DNA from: Fasciola hepatica
Lineage: Eukaryota; Platyhelminthes; Trematoda; Plagiorchiida; Fasciolidae
Reading direction: 5' to 3'
Assembly: GCA_948099385.1 (NCBI GenBank)
Contig: CANUEZ040000140.1
Span: 4,340,001-4,404,000, forward strand
Length of the DNA stretch: 64,000 nucleotides
Shown here: positions 21,737 through 33,376 of the stretch, piece after piece
Numbering within the stretch: the first letter of the stretch is position 1
How the letters are laid out: every line of letters begins with the position of its first letter
The notes under the pieces: generated by a model
Told to the model about the DNA's origin: nothing
The model's input: the letters and a program-made list of their open reading frames with translations, nothing else
Database searches by the model: none
Translations under genes and position numbers: made by a program

Positions 21737-22176
21737 ATTCAGTACTTCTCTTCACAGGCCTTTTTGTGTCACACCTGGAAACGTAGCTTTTGCCTTCAAA
21801 CTGAAAATTACTGCTTCGGAATCGAACATTTTTATTCCCCATTTGTTGTTCGACGTTCATCTTCTCAGCTGTGCTTTCCGTGAACAAAATGGCTCATACC
21901 TGTGAAAACTGTTCATGGTCGCAAAAATGATCATAGCAAATTCAAGACAGCCTAGCTTGTTCCGGAAACATTCTTCTAAATCATATAATACCGCAAATGG
22001 CTGCTGTGAATTAAAGTAATTTTTTTGAGCCCCGTTTCATAGATGATAGTGAAATATTTATTCGCCTTCCTCGTATCTTAAGTATCAACCCCGGGAACCG
22101 ACGGCCATACTTTTTTCGTGTATCATTTAAACAGTGGTTTTACATCACGGGATATTAATGTGCTTTCTTTCCACCC

Positions 22177-22262
22177 TGGTGGCTTAACTGCGAAAGCTTA
22201 TCTGATAGAGCGTAGGACCTATCAGCGGTAGGTCGCCGGTCATAATGCATCTCAGGGTTTTG
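22177..22262 (+). repeat. tRNA-like relic (SINE head or tRNA pseudogene)
   Basis: AGCTTATCTGATAGAGCG followed by TAGGACCTATCAGCGG and TAGGTCGCCGGTC aligns along its length with the generic tRNA D-arm (AGCTCAGTTGGTAGAGCG), anticodon arm and T-arm start (AGGTCGCGGGTTC). The T loop (CATAATGC instead of GAATCC) is damaged and the acceptor stem is not paired, so it cannot be a functional tRNA. It may be a pseudogene or the head of a tRNA-derived SINE. Confidence 0.45.
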
Positions 22263-24509
22263 AACGCTTTTTTGATCGACAAAGTGAAGTAGATTTTCCA
22301 CTATCTAAGATTTAGGCACCCCGTGCCAAGAACACATTCCACGAATATTTGATGTAAGTTCCAGGTTATTGAGAACGTAGCCCGGGCACTTGAACTACCC
22401 TGCCTTGGTACATTGCATGAATCCATTACTTTTGTTTTCCCGTGTCCTCAAAGTTGACGTTATCTGGTGGTTAAATCGATCAACCGCGAAGTATCCATCC
22501 ACGTTTGATTACATGCGACCGCTTCCTACTTGATGTCAAAATGTAGCTTTTGTCATTTTTGCCACAAACATTTTACGTGGACCGAAAGGCAGGGTGGTTC
22601 TGTCATCCCATGTCTTACATTGCCTGACAGCATGCAAGCAAATGACCTTGAAGGCCAAATGTTCCATTCATATCAAGGAAAACCTTTCAGCACTGACAGG
22701 CTACATTTTTGACCAAAAATTTGAGCTGTGCTGGAAAACAGAACGTAGTAAACACGACGATTATGGGATCAGATAGTACAAAATCTCGCAATTAACGGTC
22801 AGAAAAATATTACCATTCACCGGTAAAAAGTAGGCAGTGTGTTAGCTTCAATATAAAAGAATAATTGCATTGCCGATAATCCGAAGCGAAACGACTGCAT
22901 GAACTTACTACAAAAAGGTTTTGCTTACGCACACTCGAATAGGTCATAAGTATGGACTATGACTAAACCGTGGAGAGCGTTTCATTTTACTTTCATTCGA
23001 TTTTGTCCGTAATTATTAACTTGCAGTGATGAGTAGTCATATCGATTAGGGCGTAACTTTTAGCTGATGTTATATTCACAAAGAAGCTTTTGTCATCTTT
23101 TAAAGACAATTGTCGTGAGTTATTCTTCACCAGTGCCATTCAACGACTAATAAAACATGGTAAACAGATGTTAAGGTTCAAGAAGTGAAGCATCTTCCTG
23201 GCAAAATAACTTTATTTCTGTCGGACATTTGCAGCCAAATCAGAGAAATCATGAAAATCGCGGCAAATACGCTTAAAACTCTGGAATCTAGTATAGGGGA
23301 CAATTCACTCACAAGTTTCCCCAAAATGGGTATCTTCAGATACCTACTGAGAAGTTCCCATCAATGAAGTTTCACTGTTGGTGTATCAGTCATGCTTTTC
23401 CTCATCACTAAGACTTCATGTACCACCACGGAAGAAATGATACTATCGACCAAAATAGCCTGCACTTCTCACCGTCTACTTCACAAAGGAAGCTGAAGTC
23501 AATAGCAAAGGTGGATCACGTCGCTATTATATGAAAGTCACATTGTCGTGATTCGGTACAGTTATGCGTGGTTTTCTCGATGATCAAACGAACTTACTTA
23601 CACGAGAAAATAGCTCTCGTATCCTTCAAGCTCTCAAGGCCAGTGCTCTTATGGGTTGCATTTTGTGGGATCATGCCAAAGTGAAATCCGAGGCAGTCTC
23701 ATGGTAACAACTTGTTGGTAAACAGGAAAAACTAGTATTCCATAAAATGCACCATAGAAGGATGCCTAGTGACTTTCTGGAGGAATTCTTTCTAGAATTA
23801 TATTTTGGAAAAGAGGTGAAACATTTTTCGCGGTACTAGTGTGTCCTGCAAATAACAAGCCGGTCTTGGGCTAACAAAAATCTTTATTGAATTAATAAAA
23901 TTATTTTCTATGAGGGCATTTAGTACTAAGTAAATTGGTTTTATTTCAAAATATCCTTCCCGTGAACTAATGCTATGAGCTTCAGAATCAGAAGCATTTT
24001 TCTCACATTCAGCCTTGTCAGTCGCACTTTTGAAACCCTTGTTTATTTCTCATGGAATTAACTACAAAATAGGAATTCAACTGTCCCTTGGAGGCTACAG
24101 CTGTTAATCGATAAACTCAAGACTGTTGGTGATAAATGAATATTCACGTTGTTAAAATTTATGATAAGATCCTCTTTCAGCAGTTCAGAACTTATTCTCT
24201 TATTTTCCATATATAAAGTAATAAGCATATATGTAAAAAAGAGACAACACTCCATTGTTCATTCGAAATCGTACGTCGTCAAGTAGAAACAATTGTATGG
24301 TAAGAAAAAGTGTGATGTAATACTGCTACGACAGCTGGTTTTTATTTCGTAGAGATGGAAAAGAATGAGGAATTGAATATCCACAAACTTGTATTTCATG
24401 CGTTATAGAATAAAGGAGACCAGTGTTATTCCAAACCTTTGGCCACGGTTTCGGACCACTGGTCATTCCGGAATATTTCACGGAATACGTCAAGGTATCT
24501 CTATGCTAG
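22263..24509. other. no recognisable gene or repeat
   Basis: Stops are frequent in all frames, no convincing acceptor-donor pair was seen, and no repeat is shared with the rest of the window. Confidence 0.4.
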
Positions 24510-24797
24510 AATTGTGAGAGACATTTTTCACATAATGCTCACTTATTAGCGAGTGAGTCGTCTCTCGTTCGTCCAACGAGTGGTGGAATCGCCTCAGAAG
24601 CCTATCAACTAATGCCTTCACACGTGGCAAATCAGTTGGATGGAACCGCTGCAGGCAAAATGAGACGGAATTTTCCTTTTCTTTGCAAAAGTACCCCTCG
24701 CCCTGAAGCTTTGAGTTCTCGTAACATATTTACTAAACGTAGACAAACCGGTCAAAGACCACAAGTTTTCAAGCATCGAGCGAAATACCTTTTATGA
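24510..24797 (+). CDS. candidate exon, serine/basic-rich, possibly terminal
   Basis: An acceptor-like ATCTCTATGCTAG is followed by 95 codons open to a TGA at 24795-24797. The predicted residues are rich in Ser, Arg, Pro and His (for example SSLVRPTSGGIASEAYQLMP and RRQTGQRPQVFKHRAKYLL), a composition usual for disordered regions of large signalling or nuclear proteins. No domain is recognised. The next candidate (24885-24973) starts only 88 nt after its stop, so the real exon may end earlier at an internal donor such as CAAAA|GTACCC. Confidence 0.28.
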   Translation, partial: NCERHFSHNAHLLASESSLVRPTSGGIASEAYQLMPSHVANQLDGTAAGKMRRNFPFLCKSTPRPEALSSRNIFTKRRQTGQRPQVFKHRAKYLL

Positions 24798-24884
24798 CGA
24801 ATTTATGTGGTGCTTATTTTTACAAAATACGTAAACACCCTATGTTGGTGGTTTGGAAAATGTCCGTCTGCTTCTCGCTCTTAG

Positions 24885-24973
24885 AAACCTTTTGCTTGGA
24901 TTTTTCCCCCGAGGAAACTATATCCGCGGAAGTGCTAGCTGACCTCCGGAATTATAGTGAGCTACTGTTATGG
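24885..24973 (+). CDS. candidate 89-nt internal exon
   Basis: A strong pyrimidine-tract acceptor (GTCTGCTTCTCGCTCTTAG) and donor ATGG|GTATCA bound 89 nt. The open frame reads CLDFSPEETISAEVLADLRN then YSELLLW, an acidic start leading into a well-formed amphipathic helix. Base composition is locally more balanced (CCCCCGAGG, CCGCGG) than the flanks. Together with 24510-24797 it forms a possible pair of neighbouring exons. Product unknown. Confidence 0.32.
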
Positions 24974-25245
24974 GTATCATTAAAAAGTAATTATACCCTT
25001 TGATCTCGAATAGAACTTAATTATGGAACACATTTCAAATGGAAATGTCCACATTCCGATAATTATGCCTAAGGATATGAGGTCAAGAAATTTAAGCTGA
25101 TGAACTACCAAATCAGAGTGAACGTGCTGAAAAACAAAATTTCATGTATTTTTCCGTTTACTTCGTGTCATGATGGGCATGGAAATGCTACCTACTTGGC
25201 TGGTAATAAGTACAATCGAAAAATTATTGTTAAGTTGTGAACCTT

Positions 25246-25278
25246 GTATATATGTATATATATATATATATATATATA
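25246..25278. repeat. (TA)n microsatellite
   Basis: About 33 nt of alternating TA with one G interruption (TATATATGTATATA). A simple repeat with no other feature attached. Confidence 0.9.
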
Positions 25279-26068
25279 AGTTTCCGAATATAATATTCAT
25301 AGGCTTCGACTTGCGGGGGTAAGGACAATGACATGCGACATTTATTATAACACGCTTTTTGATGTCCCCTGCACCACTTGTTTAACCATGCACGCTTAAA
25401 GGCAAACTCGTAGAAGATAAACTAATCGAAGTTCATTTCGAGGTCCAGCACCAATGAACGTGATTGAAATCGATATTAGTTTGCACCCAGTAGCTTCGAG
25501 TAAATGTGTTATTTTAATATACCTCAGGTAATCATGATATGACTGATTCTTCCTTATTTCAAACGAATTGGGAAGCTACATTGGATGGTCTGTTTCCAGG
25601 TATCTGTAAGGAAACTACGAAACGGTCGTGCTTCCTACCTTCGATAAATAATGCTCTCCAGTAGAAGTGCAAACAACAAAAAGCATTCTGTTATTTCAAT
25701 AACTGTCCCAGTGGTTGAGGTTTTGATTCGATTGATTTTTCATCCATAATCAATGTACTCTGAATACTTCTAGGGGTGTAAACTCTGAACTGCATCAATT
25801 TTGATTTCTGACTTGTAGTTTACCATATGCTCCAGTAATTTAAAAATCGCCAGTCCAGGTTATTACCATCCACCGAGTCATCGGTTTTGACAGGAAAAAT
25901 CGGGTTGTTATTTACAAATTGAGCATCTAACGCTTATAAAAATCCTTCAAAAATGACCGATTGCTTAGTTAACCGAATGATGTAATCAAAATATGAATAA
26001 ATTGTGTTGCTGGGAAGCGGGTAAATAGGTGAACTGACACAAACAGGTTTATTTTTTTATTTAAAACA

Positions 26069-26219
26069 CTATCCTCTCTCCTCAGCCTCGATGAAGCCCG
26101 TAACAATATCACGACTGAGATTGTAAGCCAATTTACCGTAATCAGAGGGAACGTGAACGGCAAGTGACAAAAGTCTCATCAAAATGCACTTTCGTTGCAT
26201 CATCTGAGTACACATTATA
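26069..26219 (-). CDS. candidate terminal exon (minus strand), two overlapping frames
   Basis: On the minus strand a strong acceptor (CTTTTTGTTTTATCACGTCCAG) opens a segment ending at TAG (26069-26071), followed within about 20 nt by two overlapping AATAAA signals in an A-rich tract. The first part reads like protein in one frame (YNVYSDDATKVHFDETFV) and the last part in another (SDYGKLAYNLSRDIVTGF then IEAEERG). Either only one frame is used or a single indel has split a once-continuous reading frame. No family recognised. Confidence 0.25.
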
Positions 26220-26399
26220 CTGGACGTGATAAAACAAAAAGACGTTTTACGTTGTAAACCGCTTGAGCATGAGGTATTCAACTCCAGGCAGCAGCCTTCC
26301 TGAAGACAGACTAAAACGCTGAGTGCTGTATGCAATAAAGTAGTAAGCCAGATGAAATGAAGATTCATCTCGAATAAAGAGTTGACGTTACGCACACAA

Positions 26400-29300
26400 A
26401 CACGTGTGAGTAGGTTAATGCACTACCACTGAGTATTTTTGCTTCCGATACTGAGGTGAGACGAATTATTTTACCCTACATTGAGCATGAACGCTGATAT
26501 GAATCAGCACTGCCCTAAGTGTGAGATTTTGTGGCTTTACTTGCTGGTCCTGGAAGGGACGGAAATGACCAGGTGGAAGGTACTTCCTTTATGAAAATGG
26601 CAGTGTTGCTGAGAGTATGCTTGCCTCTCACATGTGCTACAGTATAAGGTGTTGCTACGCTAACAGAACACGTGTCACCGTTCTTATTACAGTCCTAAAA
26701 TTTAAAACTCATAAGACCGCTTACCGAGAGTAAATACAATCCGTGCGATATTTTATTCCCCAATTTTGTACGAGGCACTGAGGGGCTTTTCTATCAAAAC
26801 AGTGGATTGTAAAGTGGGTTAAATGTGTGTACACTATTCACTCAGAATTGTTTTCTCCATGATCTGCGTCTAGCGAAAGACTAGAGAAATACGGAATAGG
26901 AAATTCTATTCACAGTCTCAATATTAGGCGAGGAAATTACGCTTTTTACTTCGGTGTTTCTGAATCTATCCTTACTCGCTTTTATGACTAGGATTTATCT
27001 GATCAAATAGACCAAATACTTCGGTCAACTTGGTTCTTTGAGTCTAATAACGTGTCTTAACTTACGTGTGAGTATCTAAAAAATTCATTCTGGAAAAAGG
27101 TCGTACAATAGTTCATGGATTAGTGTTTGAGGGTTCCGTAGTCACCAGTGCGATGCAAAATTATTGATCGAACCATTAGAGCAGATCCTTCTGTACAACC
27201 AAAGTTTCGGTAAACAGCGATAAGCGAAAAAGCAAATAATGAAAAAGATCAGAGACTCACCACGATAACTGATTGTCTTCAGACTACTTCAATTAGTTCA
27301 GAAAGGTATTAGCATTATAAAAGCGGCTACTCAGAGAAAAAGGACTGATACGGTTTTCGGAAATGTTTCATTTTATATCCAGAGCAAGCGAAAATATGCA
27401 TTTTTTGAAATTTAACGAGGTATAAAAACAAGAACTGTGCATTTTTCTCCAAAGAAAATCATATTGTGTCATGACTAACATTTTCACGCGAGAAATGTCA
27501 TAAATAATACAAGTGTTTTACCACAATGACGATTACAAACCCTATGAACTACTTATATTTACCCTGCTCACCAGCATTGAATAAATCTGAGATCTGGTAC
27601 ATGGATTTGCATAACGATAATCCATTAATTCCAAAAGAGTTTTCAAATGAAAAGAAAAACTTTCACTACAAAAAGAAAAAAATAAAAAAATACACGGTAG
27701 GATCAACCCTAAACAGATTGCGATGATAAAAAGAATTCTGGTTCTCAAATAAGGTTATGGTCTTGCTCACAAATATTCTCTCGTTTCAGTTCAGTGGGCA
27801 GTGAAGTGCATTCGAAGAGGTATGCTCAGTGGCAGGAAGGTAATCCTGCGTACACACGTTATGTAAATTTTTAGTGAGTTCCAGACAGTTGAGTACTGGT
27901 TAATTCATTCATTGAACGGTAGGTTTCAATCCACAGAAGTTCGTACACCATTTATTACGTAGTTAAATAAATCTATGTCTATTTCTTTCCCTTATGCAAC
28001 AACTAACAGCACACTGAAAACACGTTGCTCTTTCGAGGACGAAACTTTTGCTCATTTTGCTTGCCGGCTGGAAGGTAGGAACTTGGTTTTTGCATTAATT
28101 TTTATATGTAATGGCCTTTGAGTTGGACGACAATACTCACTTTCGAAACCCCAAATATTCTACTATTCTGATCATTGTGTTATATCATCAAGTTGCTATG
28201 CTTCTCCACTATTTCATTCGGGATTTCAAATTAGCGTTTGCGATTCAGTGGAAGTGTGTTTTTGATCCTATCATCACTCATTATATAAAATGTAGAGGAG
28301 TCATTACTGACAGAAACTTGTTCTGTATGGCATAATAGCTGCAAACATAAGCAGATTTTGCTTAGTCCCACCACACAAACTGAGACAGCCAGCGTGCGCA
28401 AAGTTTATACTTGTGTCTTTTCATGGCTACGGTGTGCACCAAAATTGATCTTCACAAATGGATCAAGTCACATGGATGAATTGCCTTAGAAGTATTGATT
28501 TATCTTTCTGGCCTTTTTCGATCCGCTGATACAAGCAAACCGGGATGGCAGTAAACTAATCTAACACTTGGTTGAATAAGAAAACGGTCTTGAATCTGCA
28601 ACGTTCTCTCATAGGTTCGATGATTCGGAAATTACTTCGTTCCATCTGCATCTTTCTCGGGGACAAAGATTTTATGTTTCTAGGATTTTAAAAGCAGCCG
28701 AGCCTTAAAAAAGAATTTGCAGGTTTTCCAATTGAAACAGCCACAAATTTCCGTGTTTCACAGTTTTCACAAAGCACAGTTTTGGTCAGGGGGCATCAAT
28801 AAAGGCTTCTTTTGTCCACTTTTCCGAGTGGAAATATTTCATTCTTGCTTTAAATGATGCCTAACTATTCACTACAAATAAATTTTAATACTAATAACAA
28901 AATTATGGAAGGGTTTATCCATCGCTTTCTCAAACGCTTTGTAGATTGGGAATCTTCATTGAACGATGTGATTAGCATCATACTATTATTCATCAAGAAC
29001 ACTCAAAAATTAAGGACAATGAAAAGTACCGTGACAGTTACTCTGAGGTTGATGACAGGGTCATATTATTCAGACAACTGTAAGATAAAAACTTTTCGGC
29101 TCCATGGGCTAACTTTTGAATACATAATGTTTACCATGGAAACCCGATTGGCAACGATGTTTTTTTAGTTATTTCAGTTTACTCACTGGGACAACAGTAA
29201 GAACATTTGGGGCTTCCTTAAGCCGAAGAATAATCTACCGGCATTGCTTTTTCAGATTCCCAAATAAGTGCCCACGTTGTCACAGGAAAAGCCGCATCCG

Positions 29301-32300
29301 GAGGTAGAGAGTAACATGATCAGATATCCTCACAGAGCAAGTCTACCGGAAATATCATCTACGAGGACCTCAGAGATAGACAGAACCAAAACAAGCTGGG
29401 CAAAATACAATTCTTCTACACCATATTGCTTTTTCTATGATCTTGGCCATATGGTACCGGAATATCTCACAAATGCAATCTGACTTTATGTAGCATTTCA
29501 CCATGACACTGAACAAACAATAGAGAGAAAGGAAACGAATCTAAAGACTGGGAGATACGTTTAAGCACACATCCAACACCAGTGAGTGACGACGAACAAC
29601 ACGGTCCATCAGGCAGTACACAAAACAATAAAAGGATTTTAATTCAGAAACCGACTTTAAGAGGTCAAATTTTCGGGCAAAAGCAGCCCATGAAAGATTC
29701 CAAAGACGGGAACTACTTAAATAATGCATCCACAAACTTGGATTGCATGCCTCTACCGAGACGACAAATCATCGTTGATAGAAGTGAAGAGTTCACAACA
29801 AGTGGTCCCACACAAATCTGTTGGCCAGTTTTGTTTTGTCGGTATTCTTAAAGCCTATGCAAAAGAAGTGAAAGTACAATAGATAAAACTTAGCAATGGG
29901 GAGTGAAAAATCCGCAAAGAGAAAAGGTTAAACTCAAGATCCTGTCTCTATTGCAGAAACCAACTGATGAAATAAGAACAAATAAATATCTACCTGTGGA
30001 ACTTGATTTGGTTGGGAAAACGTCTCCACCGGACCTTATAACCATCGTATATATGTACGGTTGCCAGGCAGTGTACCATTGAAGCAGAGTCAAAGTTTGG
30101 AACAGTGATCATAGATTCGCGTTTGCAAAATATTTTGTTATGATAGTGACTGGTAAAACTCTACGCATCTGGAAGTAGGGGCGCCTCTTTACTAGCCTGT
30201 AGATTCCATGGCAAGCAAGGTGAAACTAAAAGTCAATTGCACAGAAATCTCTGACTTCACACTCAACTGGTCATTAGGTAGGATGAGAAGCTCTGTAAAC
30301 CTGATCCCAGAATCTGATAAAGATGAGTTAAAACGTCACTCAGAGCAAGGGAAGAAGGGAATATAGATCGAACTTCAGGCCAATGCAAAGTCAAGCGACT
30401 AAGCTACGTGAGCCTGCACCACAAAATATGGGAAAGTAGCAGTGCATTGTACAAACTTCAATGCCAATGAAACCGAGTGTTCACACGGTGCTGGTTCATA
30501 CTCGGTAAAGGCCCACTATAAATGCGGTTTGTACCGACATGTAAATGATACTCGGTACTTCACCCGATGTAGCGGGATTATGTTTGGTTAATCACTGATA
30601 TTTCAGATCCATTTTGCCCTTCATTTCTGGTATTGTAATAAGTGAACTGATACCTTGGTTTTATCGTTGCCCTAGCCTCAATACAAATTAAGTCAGGAAC
30701 AAAATGTCCTGCATTTTTGTACTTCTACTAGTCCGGAATGAACTCTGTACTACCGTCACGGTATGCACCTCTTTTGCCATAGAATCGTAATTAAACCGAC
30801 GGGTGAATAATATCAAACAACTGGAAAACACAACGCACTGGATTATGGACATTGCTGAGATGGTCAAACGGTACAGTTGGTCAAAAACTGTCGACTATTA
30901 TTTGGGGAAATTCCATTCAACATTTTGTAGGGAGGTACCAATTATTTAGCTCTCGTACGACCATGAGTTATTTCCAAAATAAGATAGGCTAAGAGGCTTT
31001 CTTGTTTTCTGAGACCGTAGGATAACTTTGTTGGAAAGGATAGACAACTGATAAGCCGTTATGTAACGAAGCTAGATTATTCTCGACAAAACTCAGTTGG
31101 AGGAAACATTCGAAGATGCAACATGCAAAGCACCGGGATTTTTTCCTAGCAGAATTTCTTACGCTAGGACAACGTCAGTTGGATATATTCACCTGTAACT
31201 GATACGAAACTAGCAATTAATTCTGGCGTCTTGAAACGTTTATCGAAGACTTTCCACAGTATTTAAAGTACCAAAAATCAATAGCTTACGCTAAATATAC
31301 GTATCAGACTTGCTGGTAGATTTTCAAGCACTCACGAAATAGTTTGTTATATTGCTTTTTCCGTCAAGGGTTCGACCCTATCGGAGATGATAAATTGCAA
31401 GAAATTTCACAATCGACCTAATAGTTTTCCGACTGGCTCAGTTCTAGTTCACTTACTCATGCCTACATTCGCAAACCTTTACAGTTCATCAAAGACGCGA
31501 CTATCTGTTTCCTTTTTTACCACCAGCAGTTCGTATCATGGTTAAAAGCAGTTGGAAGAAACCGCCATGGTGCAACTATACTTTATTATGACTGGCTGTA
31601 AATTGTAAACGTGGATTTCGTTTCCCCAAATAATTACTTATGGTAGTATTCAGGCCTTTTCAACCACATTGTCATGTAATGTCAAGCAAAGCTCGTCAGG
31701 CTTGCTTGAAAGGGACTAAAGTAATGTGTTGCATTTCTGTTTCTCTGACAGAGATGCGTATGCTTGTATCATTTATCTGAACTACATTCTGATGAACAAC
31801 CAACTTGGCATACGTGTAAATTATCTTGATATATGGGTTCTGCTTGACAGACTGCATGTATTTATGCTGTCAAGCTTTACGGTAATTAGTTCGGCGTGAA
31901 GCATTATTTTGGTCCAATAACTGCCAATGCACCCTACCCATTTATTGCAACTTCATGTACAACCGAATGGAATGTGAACACGGTGGAGACGGTTATTTAA
32001 TTTTCTGTTGTCGTTTTCAATTAAATCTTGTAAAAATTGGGCTCTATAAAAGAGATAACCCCGACCACTAACTACTGTTCGATAGTCAGTCCCAAGCGTG
32101 CAATCATCGAAAACACATCGGTCAGAATAAGTGCCACTGCATAACGAAGCCTTCTCGCTTTCAGGCTTTGGGTTTATCCAATGCGTGCTGTGGCCCCACA
32201 AACTATGCCTGTCATTTTCGATTTTCTTGGTGAACTTATTCCTCCTAGTTTACGCTCATGGGTATGGCTGCTCTACACGACCTTTTGTTCCGCAAGACTA

Positions 32301-33205
32301 AACTGAGACTTGTGTGTCCGGAAAAGCCATGGTTTTTATCGCCTCAATCCCTTGGGGCAGTCAATTTCGGATTTCTGTTGATACTATCAGTCGTGCTGCT
32401 CGGGGTCCACTGCAAATAATTCCGGTAATCCGCAACCTAATTTCACTGTTGGTATGTGCTGGCTCTTTGTGCTTAAGAGATCAACGTTTAAACTGACAGA
32501 AGGCATTGTGGCAACTTGTCAGCTTCGTTACTGCCCGGAAACAGATATACAAGTCAGATGATTTCTGACGCAGTCAACTCATGCTCGATAATTCGATTGG
32601 CTCTCCTGACTGATATCGTATCAACATGGGTTCAAGAGCAACTTCAATAGGTATTCCCAGATGAGCACATATTCTCACCTTATGAACAGTGAGCAAACAG
32701 TCTATGACTGTACAGGATAGCCAACCATGTTACGTACGGAATGTGCAATATACCACTAAGTAGTTAGATCACTCTGTGTATAACTTCTGGTGATATCTAA
32801 TAAACGAAGATGTACAATGTTCACCCGGAAGTAGGTTGTAAGTTGAGTGTTCATACTACCCATTGAACACTTCAGCAGATGCAATATATGTTTAAAATTA
32901 GACAATCAAATTTCATTGCCTTCATCCAAATGTGCAAACGAATGGACCTCGATTGGATGCAAACTAAAACAAGTCTGCAATTGAGTAGTAGGAGATTAAA
33001 TTTGTATATAATGTGATTCATCATGCAGCTTGCAAATAGTAACCAGGCTGTGTAGGTTGTTCATAAGGGAATGCCTTGGTTGTACTTAGGTCCCTACAGA
33101 GAAGTCATCCATGATAGGAGTCGATCGCTGTGTCGGAAGCGGGTTGTTACCGTTCAAAAAAGCCAGTGACGGAAGGGTGCTATATCATGTAGTGTAGATG
33201 TTGAA
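26400..33205. other. long gene-free stretch
   Basis: No recognised gene. Weak items only: plus-strand frames at 29268-29483 and 29582-29851 look polar and protein-like. The first ends with CFFYDLGHMVPEY, loosely like a damaged retroviral-type zinc knuckle, but the spacing is one residue short. A minus-strand frame at 31953-32201 is open without motifs. No tandem repeats of note. Confidence 0.3.
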
Positions 33206-33207
33206 CA

Positions 33208-33376
33208 AACCGTTGAGAGCCAGCCCGGATAGCCTTGCAGTTAAGGCGTTCGATTCGCTGTCGTTCACCCCGGGGTTCCAGTCCCCGTGGGGGCTCGGTG
33301 GATGTGCACTGCTCATGATTCCCAACAAGGATGAAACCGCTGTACAGTGCTTACATGCTTTTCAATGGTGAGTTGA
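33208..33376 (+). mobile_element. tRNA-headed SINE with hammerhead tail (Sm-alpha-like), copy 1
   Basis: About 165 nt shared, in reverse complement, with 48851-49017. The 5' half is tRNA-derived: GGATAGCCTTGCAGTTAAGG (33227-33246) matches a D-arm/A box, and GGTTCCAGTCC (33274-33284) a B box with one mismatch, giving an internal Pol III promoter. The 3' half contains a type I hammerhead fold (listed separately) and ends with TTTTCAATGGTGAGTTGAG. This architecture is that of the schistosome Sm-alpha family of hammerhead-bearing SINE-like elements (established knowledge). Family membership here is inferred from layout and ribozyme, not from a database match. No obvious flanking target duplication was found. 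Confidence 0.75.
33302..33356 (+). ncRNA. type I hammerhead ribozyme, degenerate core
   Basis: The folded order is helix I strand ATGTGCACTG, core box CTCATGA (consensus CTGATGA), helix II TTCC-loop-GGAT, core GAAA, short helix III CCGCTG closed by A-T, cleavage position A33344, and helix I return CAGTGC...ACAT. GCACTG and CAGTGC pair perfectly, and ATGT pairs with ACAT beyond a small bulge. The G5 of the conserved box is C here, a change expected to abolish self-cleavage, so this copy is probably inactive while its structure is retained. Confidence 0.7.

Noticed and set aside
28020..28050. GAGGACGAAAC, resembling the 3' half of a hammerhead helix II and core
   Set aside because: No CTGATGA box lies at a suitable distance upstream and no helix I partner is present.
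29268..29851. Possible retrotransposon Gag with zinc knuckle (CFFYDLGHMVPEY)
   Set aside because: The C-x2-C-x4-H-x4-C spacing is one residue short and two cysteines are tyrosines. No adjacent pol-like frame exists, so the resemblance is too weak to call.
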